DNA of 64,000 nucleotides, taken from Methylobacterium organophilum (GTDB taxonomy: Bacteria; Pseudomonadota; Alphaproteobacteria; Rhizobiales; Beijerinckiaceae). Under the pieces are notes generated by a model that did not search any database, was not told the DNA's origin, and saw nothing but the letters and a program-made list of their open reading frames with translations. The stretch is taken from the NCBI RefSeq assembly GCF_022179465.1, contig NZ_BPQV01000017.1:1-64000 (forward strand). The letters are read 5' to 3'. Positions 47,341 to 59,298 of the stretch are shown here, one piece after another; position 1 is the first letter of the stretch, and each line of letters begins with the position of its first letter. A program made the position numbers and the translations under genes.

Positions 47341-48180
47341 ATGCTGATCCGAACCGGCTTCACGATCGCCTTCGAGACCGTGCGCTCCACCCCGATGTCC
47401 CTACTTCTGAACGTGCGCCCGGAGCGTCAGCCGGATCTCGTGACGCCTGAGACCATCCGGTTCGACCCGCCGGTCGAGGTGCGGCAGCATCGCGATGCCT
47501 TCGGCAATGTCGCCACCCGCCTCGTCGCGCCAGCCGGGCGCATCGCCATGTCGGCGGATTTCGTGATCCGGGATTCCGGCGAGCCGGATCCGGTCGTGCC
47601 GGAGGCGCGCCAGTTCCCCGTCGAGGACCTGCCCGACGACGTGCTGCCCTACCTGATGGGCAGCCGCTACTGCGACACCGACAAGCTCTGCGCCACCGCC
47701 TGGCAGCTCTTCGGTCAGACGCCGGAGGGCTGGGCGCGGGTGCAGGCGATCGTCGACTACGCCCATGAGCGGATCCGCTTCGACTACATGCAGGCGGATG
47801 CGACCCGCAGCGCCGCGGAGGGTCACGCCCAGCAGGTCGGCGTCTGCCGGGACTTCGCCCATCTCGCCATCACGCTGTGCCGTTGCATGAACATCCCGGC
47901 GCGCTACTGCACGGGCTATCTCGGCGATATCGGCGTGCCGAAGGATCCCGCGCCGATGGATTTCTCCGCCTGGTTCGAGGCCTATCTCGACGGGCGCTGG
48001 TACGCCTTCGACGCCCGGCACAACCGCCCGCGCATCGGCCGGATCGTGATGGCGCGGGGACGCGATGCCACCGACTGCGCCATCACCACCAGCTTCGGCT
48101 CCGCCAAGCTCGTCACCTTCCAGGTCCATACCGACGAGGTCGAACCGGAAGACGCCGCGCTCTCCCGCCGAGCCGCCTGA
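47341..48180 (+). CDS. Transglutaminase-like domain protein
   Basis: 279 residues from ATG at 47341, chosen because the sequence upstream is Arg/Cys-rich and not family-like. N-terminal beta-rich domain (MLIRTGFTIAFETVRSTPMSLLLNVRP) then the transglutaminase-like core: Cys169 in VGVCRDFAHL, WFEAYLDGRWYAFDARHNRPRIGRIVMARGRDATDCAITTSFG. The aromatic cage of this family is present. The catalytic His is usually placed in DFHAWFE; here the same position is Ser209 (PMDFSAWFEAY), but related alphaproteobacterial proteins I recall also carry Ser, so the His in FDARHN may serve. Probably a protease-like or cell-surface amidase; substrate unknown. Confidence 0.8.
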   Translation: MLIRTGFTIAFETVRSTPMSLLLNVRPERQPDLVTPETIRFDPPVEVRQHRDAFGNVATRLVAPAGRIAMSADFVIRDSGEPDPVVPEARQFPVEDLPDDVLPYLMGSRYCDTDKLCATAWQLFGQTPEGWARVQAIVDYAHERIRFDYMQADATRSAAEGHAQQVGVCRDFAHLAITLCRCMNIPARYCTGYLGDIGVPKDPAPMDFSAWFEAYLDGRWYAFDARHNRPRIGRIVMARGRDATDCAITTSFGSAKLVTFQVHTDEVEPEDAALSRRAA

Positions 48181-48251
48181 GCCATCCACCTCCCGGTTCG
48201 CGCCCCTTCGCGGCCGCTTGCGTGAAGCCGCCCCGCGCCGCATAGGCGGAG

Positions 48252-48282
48252 CGCCCGCTCCGACACGCGGTCGGAGCGGGCG
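48252..48282 (+). other. 12-bp hairpin upstream of ccmA
   Basis: cgcccgctccga (48252-48263) / tcggagcgggcg (48271-48282), loop CACGCGG; perfect 12-bp stem ending 17 bases before the ccmA TTG. It could end the transglutaminase transcript (no T-run follows) or lie in the ccmA leader. Confidence 0.5.
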
Positions 48283-48299
48283 AACATGCGGGCGGATCG

Positions 48300-48950
48300 T
48301 TGCGGCTGATCGTCGAGAACCTGGCCTGCCGCCGCTCCGGGCGCCGCGTCTTCGAGCGCCTGTCCTTCGCGCTCTCCGACCGGGAGGCGCTGATGGTCAC
48401 CGGCCGCAACGGCGCCGGCAAGTCGAGCCTCCTCGCCATGCTCGCGGGACGCCTGAAGCCCGCCTCGGGCACGATCCGCGTCGAGGGCGTCGGCGAGCGC
48501 ACCCTGCCGGAATGCCTGCACGTGGTCGGCCACCGCGACGGGCTGAAGACCGCGCTGACCGCCGGTGAGAACCTCGCCTTCGCCCGCGATCTCCTCGGCG
48601 CGCCGACCCTGAGCCCCCGCGATGCGCTGGCGGCGCTCGGCCTCGCCCATGCCCTGGACCTGCCGGTCGGCTACCTCTCGGCCGGGCAGCGGCGGCGGGT
48701 GGCGCTCGCCCGCCTCCTCGTCTGCCGGCGCCCGCTCTGGCTCCTCGACGAGCCGACCGCCGCCCTCGACACCGCCTCGCAGGCCGTGCTGGCCGGCCTG
48801 ATGGCGCGCCACCGGGACGAGGGCGGCCTGATCGTCGCCGCGACCCATCAGGCGATGGGGCTGGAGGACGCGACGGAGCTGCGCATCGCCCCCCCCGCCG
48901 CATCCGCCCCGGCCGACGCGGCGGCCTCGGACTGGGAGACCTGGTCGTGA
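48300..48950 (+). CDS. ccmA: Heme exporter ATP-binding protein CcmA, TTG start
   Basis: 216 residues starting at TTG 48300 (LRLIVENLACRRSGRRVFERL); no nearby ATG or GTG is in frame. Walker A GRNGAGKSSLLAMLAG (about 35-50), signature motif LSAGQRRRVALARLLVC (about 122-138), Walker B RPLWLLDEPTAAL, and His switch in AATHQ. ATPase subunit of the CcmAB transporter that releases holo-CcmE from CcmC. Coupled to ccmB by a 4-base overlap (GTGA). Confidence 0.9.
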   Translation: MRLIVENLACRRSGRRVFERLSFALSDREALMVTGRNGAGKSSLLAMLAGRLKPASGTIRVEGVGERTLPECLHVVGHRDGLKTALTAGENLAFARDLLGAPTLSPRDALAALGLAHALDLPVGYLSAGQRRRVALARLLVCRRPLWLLDEPTAALDTASQAVLAGLMARHRDEGGLIVAATHQAMGLEDATELRIAPPAASAPADAAASDWETWS

Positions 48951-49615
48951 TCCGCGCCGTGGCGGCGCTGGTGCGCCGGGACCTCCTGCTCGCCGCCCGG
49001 GTCGGCGGCTCGGGGGCGCTTTCCCTCGTCTTCTTCCTGATGATCGTGGCGCTGGTGCCCTTCGCCCTGGGGCCCGACCTGAACCTGCTCTCGCGGATCG
49101 GCCCGGCGATCCTCTGGCTGGCCGCGGTGCTCGCGACGCTGATCGGGCTCGACCGGCTCTTCCAGGCCGACGAGGAGGACGGCTCCCTCGACCTGATGAC
49201 GGGCTCGCCCGCCCCCGTGGAGCTGGTCGTGCTCGCCAAGGTGCTGGCCCACTGGCTGACCACGGGCCTGCCGCTCGCCCTGGTCTCGCCCCTGTTCGGC
49301 CTGCTGGTGGCGCTCTCGCCCACCGGCATGGGGGCGACCGCCCTGACGCTGCTCGTCGGCACCCCGGCGCTCACCTTCATCGGCGCGGTCGGCGCCGCGC
49401 TCACCGCCTCGATCCGCCGCGGCGGCCTGATCCTGGCGGTGCTGGTGCTGCCGCTGATGATCCCGACCCTGATCTTCGGCGTCTCGGCGAGCGAGGCCGC
49501 CCTCGGCGGCACCGTTCCCTTCGCCACGCCGCTCACGATCCTGGCAGCCCTCAGCCTGATTGCCGCGGTCATCGGCACGCTCGCCGCCGCCGCCGCCCTG
49601 CGCTGGTCGGAATAA
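48947..49615 (+). CDS. ccmB: Heme exporter membrane protein CcmB
   Basis: 222 residues from GTG at 48947. Six hydrophobic segments starting with GSGALSLVFFLMIVALVPFALG (the FF..PFALGP pattern is diagnostic of CcmB) and DLMTGSPAPVELVVLAKVLAHWL between helices 2 and 3. Transmembrane partner of CcmA. Followed by 232 bases without a gene before the zinc-ribbon protein. Confidence 0.94.
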   Translation: MIRAVAALVRRDLLLAARVGGSGALSLVFFLMIVALVPFALGPDLNLLSRIGPAILWLAAVLATLIGLDRLFQADEEDGSLDLMTGSPAPVELVVLAKVLAHWLTTGLPLALVSPLFGLLVALSPTGMGATALTLLVGTPALTFIGAVGAALTASIRRGGLILAVLVLPLMIPTLIFGVSASEAALGGTVPFATPLTILAALSLIAAVIGTLAAAAALRWSE

Positions 49616-49847
49616 TAGGGCGGCGCGGAGGACGAGACGGCGGCAGCCAGGCGGACCAGATTTTTGTAAAGGCTCCGGAAACCGGGGGCAGCGATCCCGA
49701 GTTCCTGCCGCGACAACGACGAAGCTCGGCGGACCGGGGCGCTCGCCCCCCGGTGAACGCCGACCGCGCCCCCTCGACATCTCTGACGGCCGCTCCGCCG
49801 ACCCGCACGCCACGGGCGCGGCCGGAACCGGGCCTGGAACGACACCG

Positions 49848-50912
49848 ATGAAGCTCTTCAAGTGCCAGTCCTGCGGCAACGTCCTGTATTTCGAGAACCG
49901 CACCTGCGAGCGCTGCGGCCATCGCCTCGGCTATCTGCCGGAGATGGACACGCTCTCCGCGGTGTCGCCGGCCGGCGACAACAACTCCTTCACGCCCCTG
50001 GCCGCGCCTGAGACGCCGCGCTTCTTCTGCACCAACGCCCAGCACGACGCCTGCAACTGGCTGGTGCCGCCCGGCTCCACCGACGCCTTCTGCCTGGCCT
50101 GCCGCCACAACGGCATCGTGCCGGACCTGAGCGTGCCGGAGAACCTCATCCACTGGCGCGAGATGGAATTCGCCAAGCACCGGCTGATCTACTCGCTCCT
50201 GCGCTGGAAACTGCCCCTCGTGACCCGGGCCGAGGATCCCGAGCACGGTCTGATCTTCAACTTCCTGGCCGATCCGCCCAGCGCCGACGGGCCGAAGGTG
50301 ATGACGGGCCATGAGAACGGCGTGATCACCATCGCCCTGGTCGAGGCCGACCCGGCCGAGCGGGAGAAGCGGCGCAAGGCCATGGGCGAGCCCTACCGGA
50401 CCCTGCTCGGCCATTTCCGGCACGAGGTCGGGCACCATTACTGGGACGTGCTGGTGCGCGATGCCGGCAAGCTCGGGGCCTGCCGGGCCGTCTTCGGCGA
50501 CGATTCGCAGGATTACGGCGCGGCGCTCAAGCGCCACTACGAGCAGGGCACGCCGCCGAACTGGCGGGAGAACTTCGTCTCGGCCTACGCCACCACCCAC
50601 CCCTGGGAAGACTTCGCCGAGACCTGGGCCCACTATCTCCACATCGTCGACACCCTGGAAATGGCGAGCGCCTTCGGCATGCAGGTGCAGCCCCTGCTCG
50701 ATTCCCACGGCGAACTCGCCGCACGGGTCGATTTCGATCCCTACCGGGCCGAGGGCATCCAGCAGATCATCGATGCCTGGCTGCCCTTCGTCTTCGCCAT
50801 GAACAGCGTCAGCCGGGCCATGGGCGAGACCGATCTCTACCCCTTCGTGCTCGCGCCGCCCGTGGTGACGAAGCTCGGCTTCATCCACGACCTCGTGCAC
50901 GGCCGGGTCTGA
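49848..50912 (+). CDS. Zinc-ribbon and zincin-like putative metallopeptidase
   Basis: 354 residues from ATG 49848 (MKLFKCQSCGNVLYFENRTCERCGHRLGYLPE); upstream in-frame sequence is Pro/Arg-rich noise. The N-terminal CxxC-x14-CxxC zinc ribbon occupies residues 6-28. A second set of Cys (FCTNAQHDACNW and DAFCLACRHNG) is found at about 60-90. The HExxH zincin motif is HEVGHHYW (about 190-197), with Glu-x-H and downstream WEDFAETWAHYLHI supplying a third ligand. This combination matches the widespread, uncharacterised zinc-binding metallopeptidase family (DUF2248-type). Location alone with no operon partners. Confidence 0.8.
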   Translation: MKLFKCQSCGNVLYFENRTCERCGHRLGYLPEMDTLSAVSPAGDNNSFTPLAAPETPRFFCTNAQHDACNWLVPPGSTDAFCLACRHNGIVPDLSVPENLIHWREMEFAKHRLIYSLLRWKLPLVTRAEDPEHGLIFNFLADPPSADGPKVMTGHENGVITIALVEADPAEREKRRKAMGEPYRTLLGHFRHEVGHHYWDVLVRDAGKLGACRAVFGDDSQDYGAALKRHYEQGTPPNWRENFVSAYATTHPWEDFAETWAHYLHIVDTLEMASAFGMQVQPLLDSHGELAARVDFDPYRAEGIQQIIDAWLPFVFAMNSVSRAMGETDLYPFVLAPPVVTKLGFIHDLVHGRV

Positions 50913-51118
50913 GCGGGCGCCCGCCTCGGCGGCGGACGCGCCGGAATGAAAGGGGAAAGGGGCGCGCGCGGCCGCGCGACGCTGGCGGCCAGATTCGAAA
51001 CGTTCTATACGGGCGGCGGCTGCGCCGCGCGACCCCTCAGGGCGTCCAAACCGCCCCTCGCGCACCATCCTACCCGGGCACCCCCGGGGCGGCGCGCGCT
51101 CTTTGGAGCGCTTCCAGC

Positions 51119-51159
51119 CGAACACCTCGTGTGGCGCAGGTTATGCCTGCGCGTGTTCG
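51119..51159 (+). promoter_or_regulatory. Structured leader hairpin before acnA
   Basis: Inner stem gcgcagg (51134-51140) / cctgcgc (51146-51152), loop TTATG; outer arms cgaacac (51119-51125) / gtgttcg (51153-51159) extend the same helix with an 8-base bulge on the 5' side. Total 14 bp ending 27 bases before the acnA GTG. This is a convincing RNA structure in the 5' leader; control by iron or by aconitase itself is only speculation. Confidence 0.5.
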
Positions 51160-51186
51160 CAACGCCAGCTTAGGATCCGACCCGCC

Positions 51187-53886
<2,700 letters not shown>

Positions 53887-53910
53887 GCGCACCCGTCTCG
53901 AACGATGCGG

Positions 53911-53938
53911 AAAGGCCTCCCTCCGGGGAGGCCTTTTT
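53911..53938 (+). terminator. Intrinsic terminator after acnA
   Basis: aaaggcctccc (53911-53921) / gggaggccttt (53926-53936), perfect 11-bp stem with TCCG loop, followed by TTCGTTTC. One of the clearest terminators in the window. Confidence 0.9.
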
Positions 53939-53976
53939 CGTTTCGGAGGTCGCGGAACCAGAAAGGGGCTTGCCGT

Positions 53977-54025
53977 CGATCCTGTTTCGATATATCTAAA
54001 AATACGACATATCGAAACAGGATCG
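53977..54025 (+). promoter_or_regulatory. 17-base perfect inverted repeat over the padR promoter
   Basis: Left arm cgatcctgtttcgatat (53977-53993) and right arm atatcgaaacaggatcg (54009-54025) are perfectly complementary over 17 bases with a 15-base A/T-rich spacer. A promoter candidate TTGCCG (53970-53975), 17-base spacer, TATCTA (53993-53998) overlaps it, and the right arm includes the AGGA ribosome binding site for padR. It is probably the operator of the downstream regulator; the same sequence in RNA would form a 17-bp hairpin and could mask the binding site. Confidence 0.8.
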
Positions 54026-54034
54026 AATCATCCC

Positions 54035-54640
54035 ATGCATCCCCATTCCCATCACCGCCATCCCTCCGACTGCTTCTTCGCCCGCGAGGAGGGTCATGAC
54101 GGACCTCACCATCACCGCATGCACCGCGAGGGGCCGGGCTTCGGTCCGGGCCGGTTCGGGCGCGGCGGACGGGGGGGCCTCGGTCGCTTCTTCGCCCATG
54201 GCGACCTGCGGCTCGTCATCCTCCACCTGATCGCGGAGAAGCCGCGCCACGGCTACGAGATCATCAAGGCGATTGAGGAGCAGGTCGGCGGCGCCTACAG
54301 CCCGAGCCCGGGCACGATCTACCCGACCCTGACGCTGCTCGAGGAGCTCGGCCACGTCACCGTCAGCGAGGGGGACGGCGCCAAGAAGCTGCACACCATC
54401 ACCGAGGAGGGCCGGGCCTTCCTCGAGGCGCAGCGCGCCACCCTCGACCCGCTGCTCGCCCGCATGGCGGAGGCCGCGCGCACCCATGGCGGCGGCCCGG
54501 CCCCGCAGGTGGTGCGGGCCATGGAGAACCTGAAGCTGGCCCTGCGCCTGCGCCTCTCCCGCGGCCCGCTGAGCACGGACGAGATCAACGCCGTCGCTGC
54601 CGCCATCGACGCCGCCGCCACCGCCGTCGAGCGCAGCTGA
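54035..54640 (+). CDS. His-rich PadR regulator, YqjI-like
   Basis: 201 residues. The first 35 residues are exceptionally His-rich (MHPHSHHRHPSDCF...HHHRMHREG), followed by a Gly/Arg-rich linker and a PadR winged helix (RFFAHGDLRLVILHLIAEKPRHGYEIIKAIEEQVGGAYSPSPGTIYPTLTLLEEL, about 50-105) and a C-terminal dimerisation helix. The His-rich head plus RFFxHGxLRLVIL start closely resembles E. coli YqjI, a nickel-responsive repressor of a ferric reductase gene (recalled from literature). Here no reductase gene is adjacent; the only near target is its own promoter and the monooxygenase-like gene downstream. Metal sensing is therefore inferred. Confidence 0.87.
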   Translation: MHPHSHHRHPSDCFFAREEGHDGPHHHRMHREGPGFGPGRFGRGGRGGLGRFFAHGDLRLVILHLIAEKPRHGYEIIKAIEEQVGGAYSPSPGTIYPTLTLLEELGHVTVSEGDGAKKLHTITEEGRAFLEAQRATLDPLLARMAEAARTHGGGPAPQVVRAMENLKLALRLRLSRGPLSTDEINAVAAAIDAAATAVERS

Positions 54641-54706
54641 TCGGGCTCGACCGCGGCGGCGGGCGAGGGTAGGGCGGTCGCCGGACGTCAACAGGAGCGA
54701 CCGACG

Positions 54707-55006
54707 ATGATCCTCGAAATCGCGCAGATCGACGTGAAGGCCGGCGCGGAGGCCGCGTTCGAGGCGGGCATCGCCAAGGCCGCCGAGATTTTTCGCGCGG
54801 CCAAGGGCTGCCGCAGCTTCGCGGTGCGCCGCTCCGTGGAGAAGCCGCAGCGCTACCGCCTGCTGATCGAGTGGGAGACGCTCGAGGCCCACACCAAGGA
54901 CTTCACCGGCTCCGAGCCGTGGAAGCAGTACCGGGCCCTCGTCTCCGACACCTTCGAGGCTCCCCCGCAGGTCGAGCACACCGAGCTGACGCTTCAGGCC
55001 TTCTGA
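54707..55006 (+). CDS. Antibiotic biosynthesis monooxygenase-domain protein
   Basis: 99 residues. Ferredoxin-like ABM fold: MILEIAQIDVKAGAEAAFEAGIAKAAEIFRAAKGCRSFAVRRSVEKPQRYRLLIEWETLEAHTKDFTGSEPWKQYRALVSDTFEAPPQ. The LIEWETLEAHTKDF segment is characteristic. Such small dimers are often heme-degrading, quinone-oxidising or of unknown role; the lack of the IsdG Asn/His pair makes heme degradation unsupported. Lies 66 bases after the padR-type gene, so it may belong to the same unit. Confidence 0.75.
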   Translation: MILEIAQIDVKAGAEAAFEAGIAKAAEIFRAAKGCRSFAVRRSVEKPQRYRLLIEWETLEAHTKDFTGSEPWKQYRALVSDTFEAPPQVEHTELTLQAF

Positions 55007-55049
55007 ACGATCGGCGCGGGCCATGGTTCTCCTGCCAGAGGAGAACCGC

Positions 55050-55259
55050 ATGTCCGACGAGCACGGGAAACCGACCCGGGAGACGATCCGGCGGGCGGAA
55101 CGGGACGGTCTGGCGGATCTGAGCGTCAATACCAGCCGGCGCCCGGCCGGCTCCCCGGCGGGCGGGCCGCCGGACGGACGCTCCGAGGGCAAGCCCGCCG
55201 CCGGCACGCCCGGTGGCGAGCCCCTGGAGGACCAGCAGGCGCCCCAGAGGCGCGGCTGA
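55050..55259 (+). CDS. Small hydrophilic Pro/Gly-rich protein, hypothetical
   Basis: 69 residues from ATG at 55050, with AGAGGAG as binding site (MSDEHGKPTRETIRRAERDGLADLSVNTS). The rest is Gly/Pro/Arg-rich and predicted disordered (RRPAGSPAGGPPDGRSEGKPAAG). The strong binding site and a 3-base-period GC pattern favour a real gene, but no homology is recognised. Precedes hemC by 56 bases. Confidence 0.5.
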   Translation: MSDEHGKPTRETIRRAERDGLADLSVNTSRRPAGSPAGGPPDGRSEGKPAAGTPGGEPLEDQQAPQRRG

Positions 55260-55315
55260 GCCGCTCCTCCGCACAGCGGCGTGACAGGAAGCCGGCGCGG
55301 GGCTAAGCCCGGCGC

Positions 55316-56245
55316 ATGAGCCTGAACCGCCCCCTCCGCATCGGCACCCGCGGCAGCCCCATGGCGCTCGCCCAGACCGGCATGGTCCGCGACCGGATCG
55401 TCGCGGCCAATCCGGGCCTGGAGACCGAGATCGTCGTCGTCTCGACGGTCGCCGACCGGGTGCTCGACCGGCCGCTCTCCGAGATCGGCGGCAAGGGCCT
55501 GTTCACGAAGGAGCTGGAGCAGGCTCTGTTCGCGGACGAGGTCGACGTCGCCGTCCACTCGATGAAGGACGTCGAGACCTGGCTGCCGGACGGCCTCGTC
55601 ATCGGCTGCATCCTGGAGCGGGACGATCCCCGCGACGCCTTCCTCGCCGCCTCCGAGGCGAAGGGCTTCGACGATCTGCCGCCGGGGGCGCGGGTCGGCA
55701 CCTCCTCGCTGCGGCGGGGCGCTCAGGTGCTGATGCGCCGGCCCGACCTCCGGATCGTGCCCCTGCGCGGCAACGCCAATACCCGCATGCGCAAGCTGGA
55801 AGCGGGGGAATGCGACGCGACCCTGCTCGCCCTCGCCGGCCTGCAGCGTCTCGGCATGGAGAGCGTGGCCAAAAGCGTCCTCTCCGTGGAGGAGATGCTG
55901 CCCGCCGTGGCGCAGGGCGCCCTCGGCATCGAGTGCCGGGCGGGGGACGACCCGATCCGGGCATTGCTGGCTCCCGTGGCCTGCGCCACGACGACAACGG
56001 CGCTGGAAGCCGAGCGCGGTCTGCTCGCCGCCCTCGACGGCTCCTGCCGCACGCCGATCGCGGCGCTCGCCCGGATCGACGGCGACCGCCTGCATCTCGA
56101 CGGCCTGCTCTTCCTGCCCGATGGCAGCCGCCACTGGGCCGTCACCCGCGACGGCCTCGCGGCGGACGCCGCCGCCATCGGCAAGGAGGCCGGCGAGGCC
56201 CTGCGCCATGCGGCGGGACGGACCTATACGGAACGGCTGCAGTAA
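55316..56245 (+). CDS. hemC: Hydroxymethylbilane synthase (porphobilinogen deaminase)
   Basis: 309 residues, [33 protein letters not shown]. The dipyrromethane cofactor Cys is in [18 protein letters not shown] (about residue 245), the catalytic Asp in [13 protein letters not shown], and arginine-rich [14 protein letters not shown]. Polymerises four porphobilinogens in tetrapyrrole synthesis. Stop followed by the tRNA-Gln gene on the opposite strand. Confidence 0.96.
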   Translation: MSLNRPLRIGTRGSPMALAQTGMVRDRIVAANPGLETEIVVVSTVADRVLDRPLSEIGGKGLFTKELEQALFADEVDVAVHSMKDVETWLPDGLVIGCILERDDPRDAFLAASEAKGFDDLPPGARVGTSSLRRGAQVLMRRPDLRIVPLRGNANTRMRKLEAGECDATLLALAGLQRLGMESVAKSVLSVEEMLPAVAQGALGIECRAGDDPIRALLAPVACATTTTALEAERGLLAALDGSCRTPIAALARIDGDRLHLDGLLFLPDGSRHWAVTRDGLAADAAAIGKEAGEALRHAAGRTYTERLQ

Positions 56246-56278
56246 CGGGGAGACCTGCCGTCGGCGTCATCGGCTGGA

Positions 56279-56353
56279 TGGCTGGGGCGGGAGGATTCGA
56301 ACCTCCGTATGGCGGTACCAAAAACCGCTGCCTTACCGCTTGGCGACGCCCCA
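56279..56353 (-). tRNA. tRNA-Gln (anticodon TTG)
   Basis: On the minus strand, TGGGGCG (56353-56347) pairs with CGCCCCA (complement of 56283-56289), then G73 and an encoded CCA (56279-56281). The anticodon stem-loop is GCGGT-TTTTGGT-ACCGC, giving anticodon TTG. D-arm (GCCAAGCGGTAAGGC) and T-arm (CGGAGGTTCGAATCCTCCC) are complete. 75 bases including CCA. It reads glutamine codons CAA and CAG. Confidence 0.95.
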
Positions 56354-56438
56354 TCGACGCGCGGGTCGGGCGTTGTCTAGACGGGGCCGGGGCCGCTGGC
56401 AACACGGGATCGGGCCGGCGATCGAACAGGAGGCCGGG

Positions 56439-57218
56439 ATGGCGCGGGCAGGCGGGGCGGAGGGTGCGGCACGGGGCGTGGCCCTGGTCACCGGGGCAGG
56501 CTCCGGCCTCGGCCGGGAGGTCGCCCTCGGGCTGGCGCAGGCCGGCTGGCGCTTGGCCCTGGCCGGGCGGCGGCCCGAGCCCCTGGAGGCCCTCGCCGCC
56601 GAGATCGCGGGGCAGGGGGGCGAGGCCCTGGCGCGGCCGGCCGATGTCGGCGATCCGCAGAGCGTCGAGGCCCTGTTCGCCGAGATCGGCCGGCATTTCG
56701 GCCGGCTCGACCTCCTGTTCAACAATGCCGGCATCTTCACCCCGGCCGCCACCGTCGATGAGGTCCGGATCGAGGACTGGCTCGCCAGCGTGCAGATCAA
56801 CCTCACCGGCGCCTTCCTCTGCACCCGCGCGGCCTTCGCGATGATGCGGGCGCAGAAGCCGCAGGGCGGCCGGATCATCAACAACGGCTCCATCGCCGCC
56901 CATGTGCCGCGGCCGATGTCGGCACCCTATTCGGCCACCAAGCACGCGATCACCGGTCTCACCCGCGCCACCGCCCTGGACGGGCGCGCCTTCGACATCG
57001 CCTGCGGGCAGATCGACATCGGCAATGCCGAGACCGACATGACCCGCGCCTTCGGCCAGGGCGCCCGGCAGGCGGACGGCTCGATCAAGCCCGAGGCGGT
57101 GATGGCGGCGCGCCACGTCGCCGAGGCCGTGGTCTACATGGCCGGGCTGCCGCTCTCGGCCAACGTGCCCTTCATGACCGTGATGGCGACGAAGATGCCC
57201 TATCTCGGCCGGGGCTGA
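56439..57218 (+). CDS. Short-chain dehydrogenase/reductase
   Basis: 259 residues from ATG 56439, preceded by AGGAGG. Rossmann fold with [13 protein letters not shown] (NAD(P)-binding TGxxxGxG, residues ~18-30), NNAGI (about 90), Ser in [12 protein letters not shown], and the YSATK catalytic Tyr-Lys pair (about 158-162). The cofactor-specificity region ([15 protein letters not shown]) does not settle NAD vs NADP. Substrate unknown. Starts 85 bases from the tRNA and runs away from it. Confidence 0.88.
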   Translation: MARAGGAEGAARGVALVTGAGSGLGREVALGLAQAGWRLALAGRRPEPLEALAAEIAGQGGEALARPADVGDPQSVEALFAEIGRHFGRLDLLFNNAGIFTPAATVDEVRIEDWLASVQINLTGAFLCTRAAFAMMRAQKPQGGRIINNGSIAAHVPRPMSAPYSATKHAITGLTRATALDGRAFDIACGQIDIGNAETDMTRAFGQGARQADGSIKPEAVMAARHVAEAVVYMAGLPLSANVPFMTVMATKMPYLGRG

Positions 57219-57324
57219 GGCGCCCTTTTGCACCCTCCCGCGCGAGCGCGTATGAGGACGCGCGCTTCCCGCTGACTCTCCTCGAGGACGAGCGGCCGCC
57301 TTCCACCGGCGGCCGGTGCCCGCC

Positions 57325-58944
<1,620 letters not shown>

Positions 58945-58960
58945 CGCGTCGGCTCAGCCA

Positions 58961-58988
58961 CGACGCTTCGATCGGAACCGAAGCGTCG
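58961..58988 (+). terminator. Hairpin after prfC
   Basis: cgacgcttcg (58961-58970) / cgaagcgtcg (58979-58988), perfect 10-bp stem with an 8-base loop, 17 bases after the stop. No clear T-run; a moderate terminator candidate. Confidence 0.5.
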
Positions 58989-59058
58989 CGGGCTGACCCG
59001 GGACACGACGACCGCCCCGCGCGTCAACAGCTCCGAGGATAGGGGGAATTCCGGCCGC

Positions 59059-59290
59059 GCCTTCCTGCCCTTCACCGTGGTGCCGGGTCTCGCCAACATC
59101 GTGGCCGGCCGCTGGTGCTCGGCGGCCTCGCCTTCGCCCCCGCCACCGCGGCCCCTGTTCCTGACGGGCGGCGCGCTCTCCGATCTCGCCCGGCAGGCCG
59201 GCCTGATCGGCGTCGCCACGGGGATCGGCACCGCAATGCCCTCGATGACCAGCCCCCTGCTGTCGCGGGTCCCGGCGGAGCGGGGCGGTG
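59059..59290 (+). pseudogene. Remnant of an MFS transporter gene
   Basis: In one frame the sequence reads FLPFTVVPGLANIVAGR, then a neighbouring frame gives LVLGGLAFAPATAA, and the first frame resumes GVATGIGTAMPSMTSPLLSRVPAERGGEA. These are recognisable pieces of helices and loops from a DHA2-type MFS protein (the GxGxAMPSMTS..SRVPAERRGEAAG segment is characteristic), but with a frame change, missing middle parts and no start or stop of a full protein. It ends at the terB stop. A decayed gene copy or the trace of a deletion. Confidence 0.5.
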
Positions 59291-59298
59291 AGGCGGCT

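Noticed and set aside
47341-48180. Ser209 in the transglutaminase-like protein as proof of an inactive enzyme
   Set aside because: The family-typical His is replaced in several remembered relatives and another His is close by in FDARHN, so loss of activity cannot be claimed.
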